64,000 bases of DNA from Saccharibacillus endophyticus (GTDB taxonomy: Bacteria > Bacillota > Bacilli > Paenibacillales > Paenibacillaceae): NCBI RefSeq assembly GCF_013185185.1, contig NZ_JAAZWE010000006.1, positions 372,001 through 436,000 on the forward strand. The letters run 5' to 3'. The translations under genes were made by a program, and so were the position numbers. Every line of letters begins with the position of its first letter. Position 1 is the first letter of the stretch. Under the pieces are notes generated by a model. That model saw only the letters and a list, made by a program, of their open reading frames with translations, did not search any database and was not told the origin of the DNA. Below are positions 8,544 to 16,580 of this stretch, one piece after another.

Positions 8544-8811
8544 TGACTTCGCCCAGTCCTTCTCCGACCATAACGTCTTCCAAAGCTTTCAGAGCTTCTG
8601 CTTCTTCTTCGCCTTGAGTGATCAAAGTCAGTGTCGATCCTTTTTCCAGACCCAGGGACAGAACGCCCAGAATCGATTTCAGCGTTACGCGTTTGCCGTT
8701 AGCTTCCGCGAACGATTCAGTCGATTTGAATTTGTTGGCCGTGTTTACCAGTGCTGTTGCAGGGCGTGCGTGGATACCGTCTTCGTCTACGATTTTGAAT
8801 GTTTTTTCCAT
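8536..8811 (-). CDS. ptsH: Phosphocarrier protein HPr
   Basis: 91 residues. It carries phosphate from Enzyme I to EIIA domains on His14 (DGIHARPAT; equivalent to His15 of B. subtilis). The regulatory serine Ser46 is present in TLKSILGVLSLG, the site that HPr kinase modifies so that HPr can act as CcpA corepressor; hence this organism should use the Bacillota type of catabolite repression. It has a strong ribosome binding site (TTGGAGGAATTC before ATG). An internal promoter candidate lies in the 88-base gap after the EIIBA gene, which would keep ptsHI expressed when GlcT does not allow read-through. Confidence 0.98.
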   Translation of the reverse strand: MEKTFKIVDEDGIHARPATALVNTANKFKSTESFAEANGKRVTLKSILGVLSLGLEKGSTLTLITQGEEEAEALKALEDVMVGEGLGEVNA

Positions 8812-8861
8812 GATTGAATTCCTCCAATGTGTGATGTTTGTTGGTAAATCGTTCTTACTTA

Positions 8862-8890
8862 ACTATAGCTGACTTGTATGCATTTTGCAC
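8862..8890 (-). promoter_or_regulatory. Candidate internal promoter for ptsHI
   Basis: On the minus strand TATAGT (8867-8862) is a good -10; the hexamer 17 bases upstream is GTGCAA (8890-8885), a weak -35. It lies just beyond the EIIBA stop codon, 50 bases before ptsH. Confidence 0.4.
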
Positions 8891-8899
8891 GTTTGCCTG

Positions 8900-9784
8900 C
8901 TACTTGAAGATTTGACTGCCTCTTGCCGTGATCCGAATGATCGACGATTCACCGGCTCGGACCGTGCCTGGCGCAAGCAGCTGTACAACCGCTTCCCCGG
9001 GAAGGTTCATGAAGACGACAGGCGTGATGATCGAAGCGGCATGCTGCTCCACATCTTCCAGATCGACTTCCAAAATCAGCTGCCCTGCGGCAACGCGATC
9101 TCCTTCCGCTACACATACATTAAACCCTTGACCCTTGAGTTTAACGGTATTGACGCCGATATGAACCAGAATTTCTATGCCGGCTTCCGACAAAATTCCA
9201 ACGGCGTGCTTTCCCGGGAAGACCGTAAGCACGGTTCCGCCGACCGGAGACAGGATGCGGCCCGAAGATGGGAGTATCGCAAAACCGTCACCGATCATTC
9301 GGCGGGAGAAGAACGAGTCGGGCACGCTTGAGAGATCCAACAGCTCGCCGTCGGCCGGCGAAACGATGATTTCGCCGGCCGCCTCGTTCCTGTGGTTGAT
9401 CTGCCGATTGGCAGTTTGTTCGCCGAACGAGTCCTCGTTCGGCGCGCTTTCTGCCACGATCGCTTGCATCTGCGACTTGATCGCGTCGGAGCGAGCACCG
9501 AGCAGGACATGAATCTCGTCATGGTCCATCTCCCAAACGCCGAGCGCTCCCAACTGCCTGAGACGCTCCTTATTCACCTGACCGTTCTCGGCGACCCGAA
9601 CGCGAAGCCTTGTCGTGCACGCGTCCAGATTCCATACATTCTTTTGTCCGCCGAGCGCCGACAAAAGTTGTCTGGGCAGCTCGTCCGATTCGTTCGGTTT
9701 CCCGGATGAGTCAGACGTTGACGCCCCGCTCTTGCGGACGCCGGAACCGGCTCGTTTCAGAAGCTCAAGCAGCCTCGTAAACAT
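8900..9784 (-). CDS. PtsG-type glucose PTS protein with EIIB and EIIA domains but no EIIC
   Basis: 294 residues. The EIIB domain (about 37-112) has the phosphocysteine Cys56 in LDACTTRLRVRV. The EIIA domain of the glucose family (about 135-290) has His208 in ILVHIGVNTV and the partner His193 in GKHAVGI. Both domains look intact. The order B-A, the linker and the position between glcT and ptsH match B. subtilis ptsG (EIICBA), but the roughly 350-residue membrane EIIC is absent. The first 13 residues (MFTRLLELLKRAG) resemble the start of PtsG, so an internal deletion of EIIC is the simplest origin (inference). It could donate phosphate to an EIIC elsewhere, or act only as a sensor that phosphorylates GlcT. 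It cannot transport sugar alone. Its leader still carries a GlcT target. RBS AGAGGAAG precedes the ATG. Confidence 0.92.
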   Translation of the reverse strand: MFTRLLELLKRAGSGVRKSGASTSDSSGKPNESDELPRQLLSALGGQKNVWNLDACTTRLRVRVAENGQVNKERLRQLGALGVWEMDHDEIHVLLGARSDAIKSQMQAIVAESAPNEDSFGEQTANRQINHRNEAAGEIIVSPADGELLDLSSVPDSFFSRRMIGDGFAILPSSGRILSPVGGTVLTVFPGKHAVGILSEAGIEILVHIGVNTVKLKGQGFNVCVAEGDRVAAGQLILEVDLEDVEQHAASIITPVVFMNLPGEAVVQLLAPGTVRAGESSIIRITARGSQIFK

Positions 9785-9837
9785 AGGGGCAACTTCCTCT
9801 ATATTTATTCTTCCAACGAAAATGTAAGCGAAAGCGC

Positions 9838-9975
9838 AAAAAAGGCATGAATAGTACGAGAAACAGAAGCAAAATTACCAGCATGAAACAGCCATGCAAT
9901 ATGCACGGTCTGGTTCCTACTTGTATTTTCTTCGTTCCCGTATCGATTCATGCCTGATCGTATCAGTAACACATC
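9838..9975 (-). promoter_or_regulatory. GlcT-type RNA antiterminator (RAT) with overlapping terminator
   Basis: In the minus-strand leader of the EIIBA gene, TGTTACTGATACGATCAGGCATGA (bases 9973-9950) is almost identical to the ptsG RAT of B. subtilis. Its 3' part, AGGCATGAAT (9955-9946), pairs perfectly with ATTCATGCCT (9852-9843), which is followed by a six-T run (9843-9838). The RAT and terminator therefore compete, as known for GlcT-regulated ptsG. Sequence between the arms can extend the stem (ACGGGAACGAAG with CTTCTGTTTCTCGT). Confidence 0.93.
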
Positions 9976-10011
9976 GCTACAAAGATCGTTTTCAGTTAGC
10001 TTACGTTCGTC

Positions 10012-10040
10012 ATTATAGCATCCGCCGAAATAGCTGGCAA
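10012..10040 (-). promoter_or_regulatory. Sigma-A promoter of the EIIBA-ptsHI transcript
   Basis: TTGCCA (10040-10035), 17-base spacer, TATAAT (10017-10012) on the minus strand. It is the best sigma-A match seen in the window and lies 35-40 bases upstream of the RAT. It overlaps the very end of the region downstream of glcT. Confidence 0.92.
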
Positions 10041-10062
10041 GTCCTTGCACGGACAAACAATC

Positions 10063-10899
10063 TCAAAGATTATCTTTTTCCGCAAGACGCTGCAAATGTA
10101 CGGTCAAGTAACTGGATTCCGCCTTATAAACCGGTAGTCCCAGTCGCTTTTCCATCACTTTGGTCAATTTCCAAGCAAGCGAATACATTTCCGGATATTC
10201 CCTTCCGAGCAACTCGGCCAAGCGATCCGTCGAACGCACTTCTTCGCCGCGACAAACTCGTTCGATCGCGAAACGAAGATGGGTCAACAGACGCGAATAA
10301 TCAAGACTACTCCGGTTCAAGCCACCTTCCAGATTCTCTTCGATCAGGTCGACCAGATCCGCGATCAGCTCGGAATGTCCACGTACCTCGGTGATCGGGC
10401 GGTTGGTAATCGCGCTGTGAATATGCAGAGCGACAAATCCGACCTCATCCGGACCCAAAGCTACGCCCAGGCGTTCTTCGATCAGGTTGACGACGTATTG
10501 CGCTAATTCGTACTCTTCCGGATAAATCTCCTTCGTCTCATAAAGAAAAGGATTTTGGAACGTGATTCCTTTTTCCGTACGTTTGAGAGCGAAGCCAATA
10601 TGATCGGTCAAGGCGACATGAATATGCTCGTTCAGCGGCGAAGCAATGCGTGTTCCGATCGTCTGGATTGCTTCGTTCATGACCTCGATCAGGTTCTCGT
10701 CCACTTGCGGAAGCAGCTGCTTGTACTGTTCCTGCTCACGGCGGTTGCGCAAAATAAACATCTTCTCCGCTGCCTCGGATTCGATCGAATCCTTTTCCGA
10801 GCGCCCGAACCCGATTCCTTTTCCGATAACGACCACTTCACCGTAATGCGGATCGTCCGCAATAATGACATTGTTGTTCAAGACTTTGGACACCAGCAT
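10063..10899 (-). CDS. glcT: Transcriptional antiterminator GlcT (BglG family)
   Basis: 278 residues. Domains: an RNA-binding CAT domain at about 1-58 (MLVSKVLNNNVIIA...GKGIGFG), PRD1 at about 65-170 with His100 and His159, and PRD2 at about 171-278 with His207 and His268. Such proteins bind the RAT hairpin to block termination; glucose EIIB phosphorylates PRD1 to inactivate them when the sugar is absent. Assignment as GlcT rather than LicT/SacT rests on its position directly upstream of a ptsG-type RAT and EIIBA gene. It has its own promoter. The start codon follows GCGG rather than a strong Shine-Dalgarno, although GAGGAG lies a little further upstream. Confidence 0.93.
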   Translation of the reverse strand: MLVSKVLNNNVIIADDPHYGEVVVIGKGIGFGRSEKDSIESEAAEKMFILRNRREQEQYKQLLPQVDENLIEVMNEAIQTIGTRIASPLNEHIHVALTDHIGFALKRTEKGITFQNPFLYETKEIYPEEYELAQYVVNLIEERLGVALGPDEVGFVALHIHSAITNRPITEVRGHSELIADLVDLIEENLEGGLNRSSLDYSRLLTHLRFAIERVCRGEEVRSTDRLAELLGREYPEMYSLAWKLTKVMEKRLGLPVYKAESSYLTVHLQRLAEKDNL

Positions 10900-10943
10900 C
10901 CGCTTGCTTCCGCTCCTCTTCGTTACAGCTCATTATGACGAAT

Positions 10944-10972
10944 AGATTACCAAAAAAACGCTCGAAATTCAA
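10944..10972 (-). promoter_or_regulatory. Promoter of glcT
   Basis: TTGAAT (10972-10967), 17-base spacer, TAATCT (10949-10944) on the minus strand, 45 bases before the glcT start. Confidence 0.6.
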
Positions 10973-11015
10973 CTTTGCGTCACGCTTACGTGCTTTGTAA
11001 ACACTTGTTAAATCG

Positions 11016-11867
11016 CTATTTCGATATATCGACAAACCCCTCGCCGAATACGTCGCGCACATCGTGAATCGTCACAAAGGCGTCTTTATCCGCGCTCTTC
11101 ACAATTTTTTTCAATTGAGAGACTTCCTGCTTGCTGATGACGATATAAAGAACCTCTTTGGCTTCCTTAGTATAAAATCCGTGTCCGGACAATACTGTCA
11201 CACCGCGATCCATCGCCGTATTGACCTGCTCCGCGATCGTATGCTGATGCTTGGAGATAATCATAACGGCTTTCTTCGGATTCAAGCCTTCGACGATAAA
11301 GTCCATCACTTTGGTTCCCACGTAAAGCAACACGATCGTAAACATGAAGTTCTCCACTTCGATGACCATCAGCGAGGCTACAGCGACGATCACGTCGAAG
11401 AACAGCAGCCCGTAGCTAATATTCCAATCCAGATATTTGTTCGCTAAACGAGCCAAAATAACCGTCCCTGCCGTCGTCCCGCCCACGCGCACGATCATGC
11501 CGATCCCGATACCTGCGAAAATACCGGCAAAGATCGCATTGACCGTTTTTTCTGTCGAAGCGATGTCCCAACCCTCCGTCAAATGCAGGAACAACGAATT
11601 GAACGCAACCGCTAAAATTGTATAAATAATCGTCTTCTTATCCAGAAAACGATAGCCGATTATCAACAAAAATCCATTGATAATCAAATTGACGAGACCG
11701 GGCGACCATTGCAGCCAATAATACAAAATGATCGTAACGCCGGTTACCCCGCCTTCGCCGAAGTCGTTGGGGATAACAAACAGATTGACCGCCAGCGCAA
11801 AGATAAAGGCGCCGAGCGCGATGAACGCGACATCGGTAATCGTTTTGGTTACTGCTTTTCTTTTCAT
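11016..11867 (-). CDS. YitT family membrane protein (DUF161/DUF2179)
   Basis: 283 residues. The N-terminal part has about five to six transmembrane helices (YitT_membrane), including VTGVTIILYYW and a glycine-rich GIGIGMIVRVGGTTAGTVILAR. The C-terminal part (about 200-283) is the soluble DUF2179 domain, with HGFYTKEAKEVLYIVISKQE. These proteins are common in Bacillota; their substrate is unknown. The start at 11867 (MKRKAVTK) is preferred because AAGGACGGG lies about 10 bases upstream; two further in-frame ATGs upstream would add up to 18 residues without a better ribosome binding site. It is upstream of glcT on the same strand, with a separate glcT promoter between them. Confidence 0.88.
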   Translation of the reverse strand: MKRKAVTKTITDVAFIALGAFIFALAVNLFVIPNDFGEGGVTGVTIILYYWLQWSPGLVNLIINGFLLIIGYRFLDKKTIIYTILAVAFNSLFLHLTEGWDIASTEKTVNAIFAGIFAGIGIGMIVRVGGTTAGTVILARLANKYLDWNISYGLLFFDVIVAVASLMVIEVENFMFTIVLLYVGTKVMDFIVEGLNPKKAVMIISKHQHTIAEQVNTAMDRGVTVLSGHGFYTKEAKEVLYIVISKQEVSQLKKIVKSADKDAFVTIHDVRDVFGEGFVDISK

Positions 11868-11961
11868 AGGTTTATTCCCGTCCTTTTCCGGCATCTCGCC
11901 AGCGATAACACCTGTCTGCACAACCGCTGAGCCACACGCAATCCCCTAATTCTATCCCATG

Positions 11962-12005
11962 AAAAAAAGGACCGTCAACCCGCATTTTCTCTAGGAAAAT
12001 ACGGG
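11962..12005 (-). terminator. Probable terminator after the flotillin gene
   Basis: On the minus strand CCCGTATTTTC, loop CTAGA, GAAAATGCGGG, then, after about ten bases, a seven-T run. It is some 100 bases beyond the flotillin stop; 12006-12107 shows no gene. Confidence 0.6.
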
Positions 12006-12107
12006 ATTCGGCCCTGCTTGCATACTTATTCGAAAACGATGCTATCCGTATTCATGTTTGGATCTAGCGTCGTCGTTGGCTTTGGCAAATTTAATCGCGA
12101 ACGGACG

Positions 12108-13685
12108 TTATTCCGCTTGGCCTTCCGAAGACCGTTCCGCTAAAGCAACGGCCTCGGATCTTGCTGCTTTTTCCGCTGCCAGATTGGCGCCCACTTGCGC
12201 ATCGGTCGGTGCTTTTTTGCCTCTGGTCAGGTTCTGGATCATCTGCTCCAGATCCAATCCCGATACGCTTTTCAGCATTTCGGGCGCGGTTGCCATGAGC
12301 TCGGTGACATAGCTGCTCACGCGGGCAGCGCCGCCGCCTTCGCCGCGTCCCGTATCGACAACCGTGATCTTGTCGACCGCCGCGATCGGCTCGGCAATCT
12401 TGCCTGCCAGTTCCGGCAGCATATTGACGATAACGTCCAGGATGGCCGCTTCCCCGTAATGTTTGAACGCTTCGGCCAGTTTCTCTTTGGCTTCGGCTTC
12501 GGCAAGGCCACGCAGACGGATAACTTCCGCTTCCGCCGTACCTTTGGCGAGCTCGGCGTCGGCGGACGCGATACCGTCCAGGCGTTTCTGCTCGGCGGAG
12601 GCTTTGGCCTGCGTTTCGATCGAATATTGGTGCGCATCGGCTTCGCGCATCCGGCGAGCTTTATCCGCTTCCGCCGCGACTTCTACGGCATAACGATCCG
12701 CGTCGGCTTTTTTCTTGACTTCCGCATCGTATTGCTTTTGACGAACCAGAATTTCTTTTTCCTGCAGGTCGATCTCCCGGTCTTTACGTACCAGCTCGAC
12801 GCGCATTTGTTCTTCGACGGCGGTCTGCTTGGCACGCGCCTCCTGAATCAGGTAAGCCTGGTCGGCATCGGCTTTCGCCGTATCCTGATCGCGTTTGAAC
12901 GCGGCGATCTTCAATTCTTTTTCTTTTTGCCCTTCGGCGATGTTCGTATCGCGAATCAGTTCCGCTTTTTGCCCTTCTTCTTCGGCGCGAGCTTTTTGAA
13001 TCCGCGAATCTCTCACGGCTTCCGCTTCGGCGATCTCCGCATCGCGCTTTACGGCAGCGATTCGAGGCTTACCCAAAGATTCCAGGTAGCCGTGCTTGTC
13101 GCGGACGTCTTTGATGGTGAAAGAGACGATTTGCAGACCCATCTTCTTCAGGTCGCGCGCCGCGACGCTTTGCACTTCTTGGGCGAAACGATCACGGTTG
13201 CGGTACATCTCTTCGACGGTCATGGAGCCGAGGATCGACCGCAAATGGCCCTCCAGCACTTCCTGAGCTTCGGATTTAAGCGATTCGATCGGCTTGCCCA
13301 TATACTGCTCGGCAGCCGTCGCCACGTCTTCCGTCGAACTCCCGATCTTGATGATCGCAACGCCGTCGGCCAATACCGGAACCCCTTGTTCCGTATAGAC
13401 TTCCGGCGTCGTTACGTCCAGCTTATGCGACAGCAGCGACAAATATTCCGCCTTTTGGAAAATCGGCAGGATAAAGGCGCCTCCGCCGCGCACGATCTTG
13501 ATCTTGCGTCCGGCTTCGTCGTCGGCAATATTTTTCGTGCCGAGGAACGAACCGGTCACCACCATCGCCTCATCCGTGCTAACCGTCTTGTAACGGGCCC
13601 AAAACGCCAACCCCAGTACGAGCAGCACGGCCACGACGATACCCGGAATCAATAGATAATCCGGAATCTGATCGAAAAAGTTCAT
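12108..13685 (-). CDS. floT: Flotillin-like protein (SPFH/Band 7)
   Basis: 525 residues. One N-terminal hairpin or transmembrane segment (about 8-30), an SPFH domain (about 35-210), and a long alanine/glutamate-rich coiled coil (about 215-420) with repeated AEA and KA motifs, then a C-terminal tail. Flotillins scaffold membrane microdomains and influence fluidity and signalling; in B. subtilis FloT (YuaG) is made with the NfeD protein YuaF. The start at 13685 (MNFFDQIPDY) follows GGAGTAAA; an upstream in-frame ATG would add ten basic residues. The gene starts one base after the nfeD stop, so the pair is an operon. Confidence 0.95.
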   Translation of the reverse strand: MNFFDQIPDYLLIPGIVVAVLLVLGLAFWARYKTVSTDEAMVVTGSFLGTKNIADDEAGRKIKIVRGGGAFILPIFQKAEYLSLLSHKLDVTTPEVYTEQGVPVLADGVAIIKIGSSTEDVATAAEQYMGKPIESLKSEAQEVLEGHLRSILGSMTVEEMYRNRDRFAQEVQSVAARDLKKMGLQIVSFTIKDVRDKHGYLESLGKPRIAAVKRDAEIAEAEAVRDSRIQKARAEEEGQKAELIRDTNIAEGQKEKELKIAAFKRDQDTAKADADQAYLIQEARAKQTAVEEQMRVELVRKDREIDLQEKEILVRQKQYDAEVKKKADADRYAVEVAAEADKARRMREADAHQYSIETQAKASAEQKRLDGIASADAELAKGTAEAEVIRLRGLAEAEAKEKLAEAFKHYGEAAILDVIVNMLPELAGKIAEPIAAVDKITVVDTGRGEGGGAARVSSYVTELMATAPEMLKSVSGLDLEQMIQNLTRGKKAPTDAQVGANLAAEKAARSEAVALAERSSEGQAE

Positions 13686-13686
13686 T

Positions 13687-14226
13687 TTACTCCAACCCCT
13701 TTTCTGTTTTTTCAAGTTCGCTGACGCCCAACGTTCCGTCTTCGATGTCGATAACGACCACTCTGACTCCCGCGGGAATCCAGTCTCCGTCGAAGCTGAA
13801 AGCCGTGTGCAGCGTATTGCCTGAACCGCCCATGCTGACCATAACCTCGCCGTAGCCTTTTTCCGGAACCGGTACGGTAACTTCGCCGATTCGGCCTGTC
13901 AGATCGTTCATCGAGTAGCCTACCGAATTTTCGCTGCCTCGCATCGGTTTCACATAACCGAAGTACAGCAGCAGACCCGAGAGCAGCGCACATAGCACCG
14001 AAACGGATACGCTCCACACTGGAGGCAAGCCTGCATAACGTTCGATCAAAATGCCGGCTCCGCCGAACACGGTCACCATCCCGGCAAGCACGACGGGCTG
14101 CAGGAACTCGAACGACAACGCGTCGAACACCCCGCCCAGCGCGTCGCCGATCCAATCCCCGAACACGACGCTGATTAACGCAAACAGGACTCCGCCCACC
14201 AAGCAACCTAAATAGAGCGCTTCCAC
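13687..14226 (-). CDS. NfeD-like membrane protein (YuaF-type)
   Basis: About 179 residues. Three to four N-terminal transmembrane segments (about 4-26, 38-60 and 68-90) are followed by a soluble OB-fold NfeD C-terminal domain (about 105-165) with LTGRIGEVTVPVPEKGYGEVMVSMGG. In B. subtilis YuaF works with flotillin FloT in membrane organisation. The reading frame is open to 14361, but a GTG at 14226-14224 gives the natural start just before the first helix and has GGAGG about 12 bases upstream; there is no in-frame ATG near. The gene ends one base before floT. Confidence 0.87.
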   Translation of the reverse strand: MEALYLGCLVGGVLFALISVVFGDWIGDALGGVFDALSFEFLQPVVLAGMVTVFGGAGILIERYAGLPPVWSVSVSVLCALLSGLLLYFGYVKPMRGSENSVGYSMNDLTGRIGEVTVPVPEKGYGEVMVSMGGSGNTLHTAFSFDGDWIPAGVRVVVIDIEDGTLGVSELEKTEKGLE

Positions 14227-14436
14227 AGTCGCATCATTCCTCCATTCTTGGAGCTTTCCCATACCGTTTCGACATTCGGCGGCTCTTCCGTTACGGAAAA
14301 GCCCGTGCATGATGTACGGATTTGTCGCAGAACACTTTATCATACTGAAGCGCCGCCGCAAGCCGAAACTTTGTGAATGGGTATATTGTTACATACGTAT
14401 GGTTGCCGATTTGGTTTCATTTTTCTCTAAATTAGT

Positions 14437-15009
14437 TCAATTTTCCTGCGAAGTAGATACTTGAGATAAAATTCCCAGTAGTTCATCTTCTTCGAATCCC
14501 GAATCCGTGCTGGCTTGCAGGGTATACGTTACGTCATTCGGCCTGGCCGTAGCGTAAATCGTATGATTTTGAAGCTTGGCGACCTGAATTTCGGTTCCTT
14601 CCACAACACGCGCTTCCGAACCTTGAACCGTTGCAGGACGCTCGCTTAACGTCAATAGCAGCGTCTGATCGCCTTCGTAAGGGCCGTACAGCAGTTCTTC
14701 GGGAAGGGTATCTTCGCTTTTCAACTTGCCCTTCTCGCGCGAATAAACCAAGACGATACTGTCTTTGTCCATCGGATCGGCCTCATCGCTTTTAAGCTCG
14801 TCAGGTAAGGAAAAGCTTTTATCTTTGTAGGCCAGGCTGAGTTCTACTCCTTCGATATTCGGAATCCCGGCATCCGGATATACACGCTGCACTTCGCGTC
14901 TTGCGTCGGCCAGGCCATCGGGTTCGGCAGGAGTGGATGAGCACGCGGAGAGTGACGTCGCGAGCAGTGCGAAGATTAAAAGTCGCGGCGCCTTATTGAG
15001 TATTTTCAT
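14437..15009 (-). CDS. Predicted lipoprotein of unknown function
   Basis: 190 residues. The first 23 residues form a lipoprotein signal: basic MKILNKAPR, hydrophobic LLIFALLATSL, then lipobox LSAC with Cys23. The mature part is soluble and acidic, with no family that I recognise; it contains repeated beta-strand-like segments (IQVAKLQNHTIYATARPNDVTYTLQAST) and could resemble DUF4367-type outer proteins, but I cannot establish this. RBS GAGAGGAG lies about 9 bases before the ATG. A large palindromic repeat (15085-15200) lies 75 bases upstream and could affect expression. Confidence 0.75.
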   Translation of the reverse strand: MKILNKAPRLLIFALLATSLSACSSTPAEPDGLADARREVQRVYPDAGIPNIEGVELSLAYKDKSFSLPDELKSDEADPMDKDSIVLVYSREKGKLKSEDTLPEELLYGPYEGDQTLLLTLSERPATVQGSEARVVEGTEIQVAKLQNHTIYATARPNDVTYTLQASTDSGFEEDELLGILSQVSTSQEN

Positions 15010-15084
15010 GGTGAATCAGCTCCTCTCTAACTGATAAGCGCAGAGAACGAGTGAGTCGTTATGAAAAAGTTTCGGATGGGGAAA

Positions 15085-15200
15085 GGAAGCGGTAACGCTA
15101 TGGGAGAAATTCGTTCAAGACGCTGTCTCATGCAGAAAGCCATCCGGCTTTCCGCATTCAAAGGCGTCTTTCGCTGAATTTCTCCTCCGCTAGAGCTTCC
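15085..15200 (+). repeat. Hairpin repeat, copy A
   Basis: Nearly the whole segment folds on itself: GGAAGC with GCTTCC (ends), GGGAGAAATTC (15102-15112) with GAATTTCTCC (15176-15185), AAGACGC (15117-15123) with GCGTCTT (15164-15170), ATGCAGAAAGCC (15130-15141) with GGCTTTCCGCAT (15146-15157). The core CGCTGTCTC ... TCAAAGGCG and the trailing CTCCGC are shared with the copies at 29271, 34321 (minus strand) and 47401. Confidence 0.8.
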
Positions 15201-15227
15201 TTGTATGTGGGAGGTAAAAAGAAAAAC

Positions 15228-15267
15228 AAAACAAGACCCCGTATTGATGCCGGGGTCTTGTTTTAAG
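15228..15267 (-). terminator. Terminator of the alcohol dehydrogenase gene
   Basis: AAAACAAGACCCCG, loop, CGGGGTCTTGTTTT: a stem of GC-rich core with T-run on either strand. It lies 35 bases beyond the dehydrogenase stop. Confidence 0.9.
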
Positions 15268-15302
15268 TTAAACCTTTGAAGACATAAAATTTGAGGTACG
15301 GC

Positions 15303-16466
15303 TTACAGCGAAGCTTTATAAATCGCGACAACGTCTTCGCGCTGCAGCTTGTTGAAGTTGCCGAAAGGTCCGAATTTCATCGCTTTGTCGGCCATTTCTT
15401 CGATGCGGCTGTCGTCGATCTCGTAGTCGGCCAGCGTGCTCGGAGCACCGATGGAGTTCCAGAACGCGCGCAGCGCTTCGATGCCTTCAAGACCGACTTC
15501 TTCCGCGGATTTGCCTGTCGCGTCGATGCCGAAGACGTTGACGGCAAGCTTCTTGAAGCGCTCCGGATCGACGCTCAAGCTGTGCTTCATCCAGTTCGGG
15601 AACAGGATCGCAAGGCCTCCGCCGTGCGGAATGTCGTAAACGGCCGATACGGCATGCTCGACGTTATGCGTCGCCCAGTCGCCGGTGCTGCCCATGCTCA
15701 GAACGCCGTTCAACGCCATCGTGCCGCTGTACATGACCGTTTCGCGCAGCTCGAAGTTTTCCAGGTCGTCGATCAGCTTCGGACCCGCTTCGATTACGGC
15801 ACGGAGTACGGACTCGCAGAAGCCGTCTTGGACGGGCGTGTTGCTTTCGAGGTGGAAATACGTCTCCAGCACGTGCGACATCATGTCGACGATGCCGTAC
15901 ACGGTTTGATCTTTCGGCAGGGAGTACGTGAACTCCGGATCGAGGATCGAGAAGGTCGGGAACGAATATGCGCTGCCCCAGCCCAGTTTCTCCATCGTTT
16001 GTTCATTCGTGATAACGGAACCGCTGTTCATTTCCGAACCGGTTGCGGCCATCGTCAGAACCACGCCCAGCGGCAGGCCGTCTTTGGCAGCGGCTTTGCG
16101 CTCCGCGAAGTCCCACATATCGCCATCGTATTTTGCGCCGACCGCGATCGCTTTGGCACAGTCGATGACGCTGCCGCCGCCAACCGCGAGGATCAGGTCG
16201 ATGTTTTCGCTTTTGCACAGGTCAACGCCTTTGTGTACCGTCGACAAGCGAGGGTTCGGTTCGACGCCGGCAAGTTCGACCACGTTCGAGCCGAGTTCTT
16301 TTAACAGGGATGTCACGCTATCGTACAAACCGGAGCGTTTGATGCTGCCTCCTCCGTATACGAGCAAAATATTTTTGCCGTATTGCGGAACCAGCGTTTT
16401 GAGTTGTTCCAGTTGGCCTTTACCGAAAATCAGGCGTGTCGGATTATAGAAAGCGAAAGATTTCAT
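15303..16466 (-). CDS. Iron-containing alcohol dehydrogenase (YugJ/BDH type)
   Basis: 387 residues. NAD(P)H-dependent reduction of aldehydes, including butyraldehyde-type substrates, with iron or another divalent metal. The nucleotide site GGGSVIDCAKAIA is clear, and the metal ligands fall in DMMSHVLETYF, NVEHAVSAVYDIPHGGGLAILFPNWMKH. The pattern places it with YugJ/YugK and clostridial butanol dehydrogenases rather than EutG or AdhE; the physiological substrate cannot be read from the sequence. It is monocistronic: a terminator follows it and the gal operon terminator lies upstream. The start MKSFAFYNPTRL is typical. Confidence 0.93.
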   Translation of the reverse strand: MKSFAFYNPTRLIFGKGQLEQLKTLVPQYGKNILLVYGGGSIKRSGLYDSVTSLLKELGSNVVELAGVEPNPRLSTVHKGVDLCKSENIDLILAVGGGSVIDCAKAIAVGAKYDGDMWDFAERKAAAKDGLPLGVVLTMAATGSEMNSGSVITNEQTMEKLGWGSAYSFPTFSILDPEFTYSLPKDQTVYGIVDMMSHVLETYFHLESNTPVQDGFCESVLRAVIEAGPKLIDDLENFELRETVMYSGTMALNGVLSMGSTGDWATHNVEHAVSAVYDIPHGGGLAILFPNWMKHSLSVDPERFKKLAVNVFGIDATGKSAEEVGLEGIEALRAFWNSIGAPSTLADYEIDDSRIEEMADKAMKFGPFGNFNKLQREDVVAIYKASL

Positions 16467-16531
16467 GTGAATGTGTTACCCCTTCCTTTTCATAAGTTCG
16501 TATTCATTATATACCGGATTAGTCGGAAAAC

Positions 16532-16572
16532 AAAAAAACTGCCGAATCCCGAACGGATACGACAGCTTTTTG
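16532..16572 (-). terminator. Terminator of the gal operon
   Basis: On the minus strand AAAAAGCTGTCGTATCCG, loop TTCG, GGATTCGGCAG, then TTTTTTTG. It follows the galT stop by nine bases. Confidence 0.88.
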
Positions 16573-16580
16573 ATTCCTGA

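Noticed and set aside
6642..8546. 634-codon open frame opposite ptsI
   Set aside because: Complement of a full-length Enzyme I gene; Arg/His/Phe-rich composition typical of antisense translation.
9823..9836. TGTAAGCGAAAGCG before the EIIBA gene, resembling a cre site
   Set aside because: It misses two fixed positions of the CcpA consensus and lies after the terminator close to the start codon; the RAT explains regulation better.
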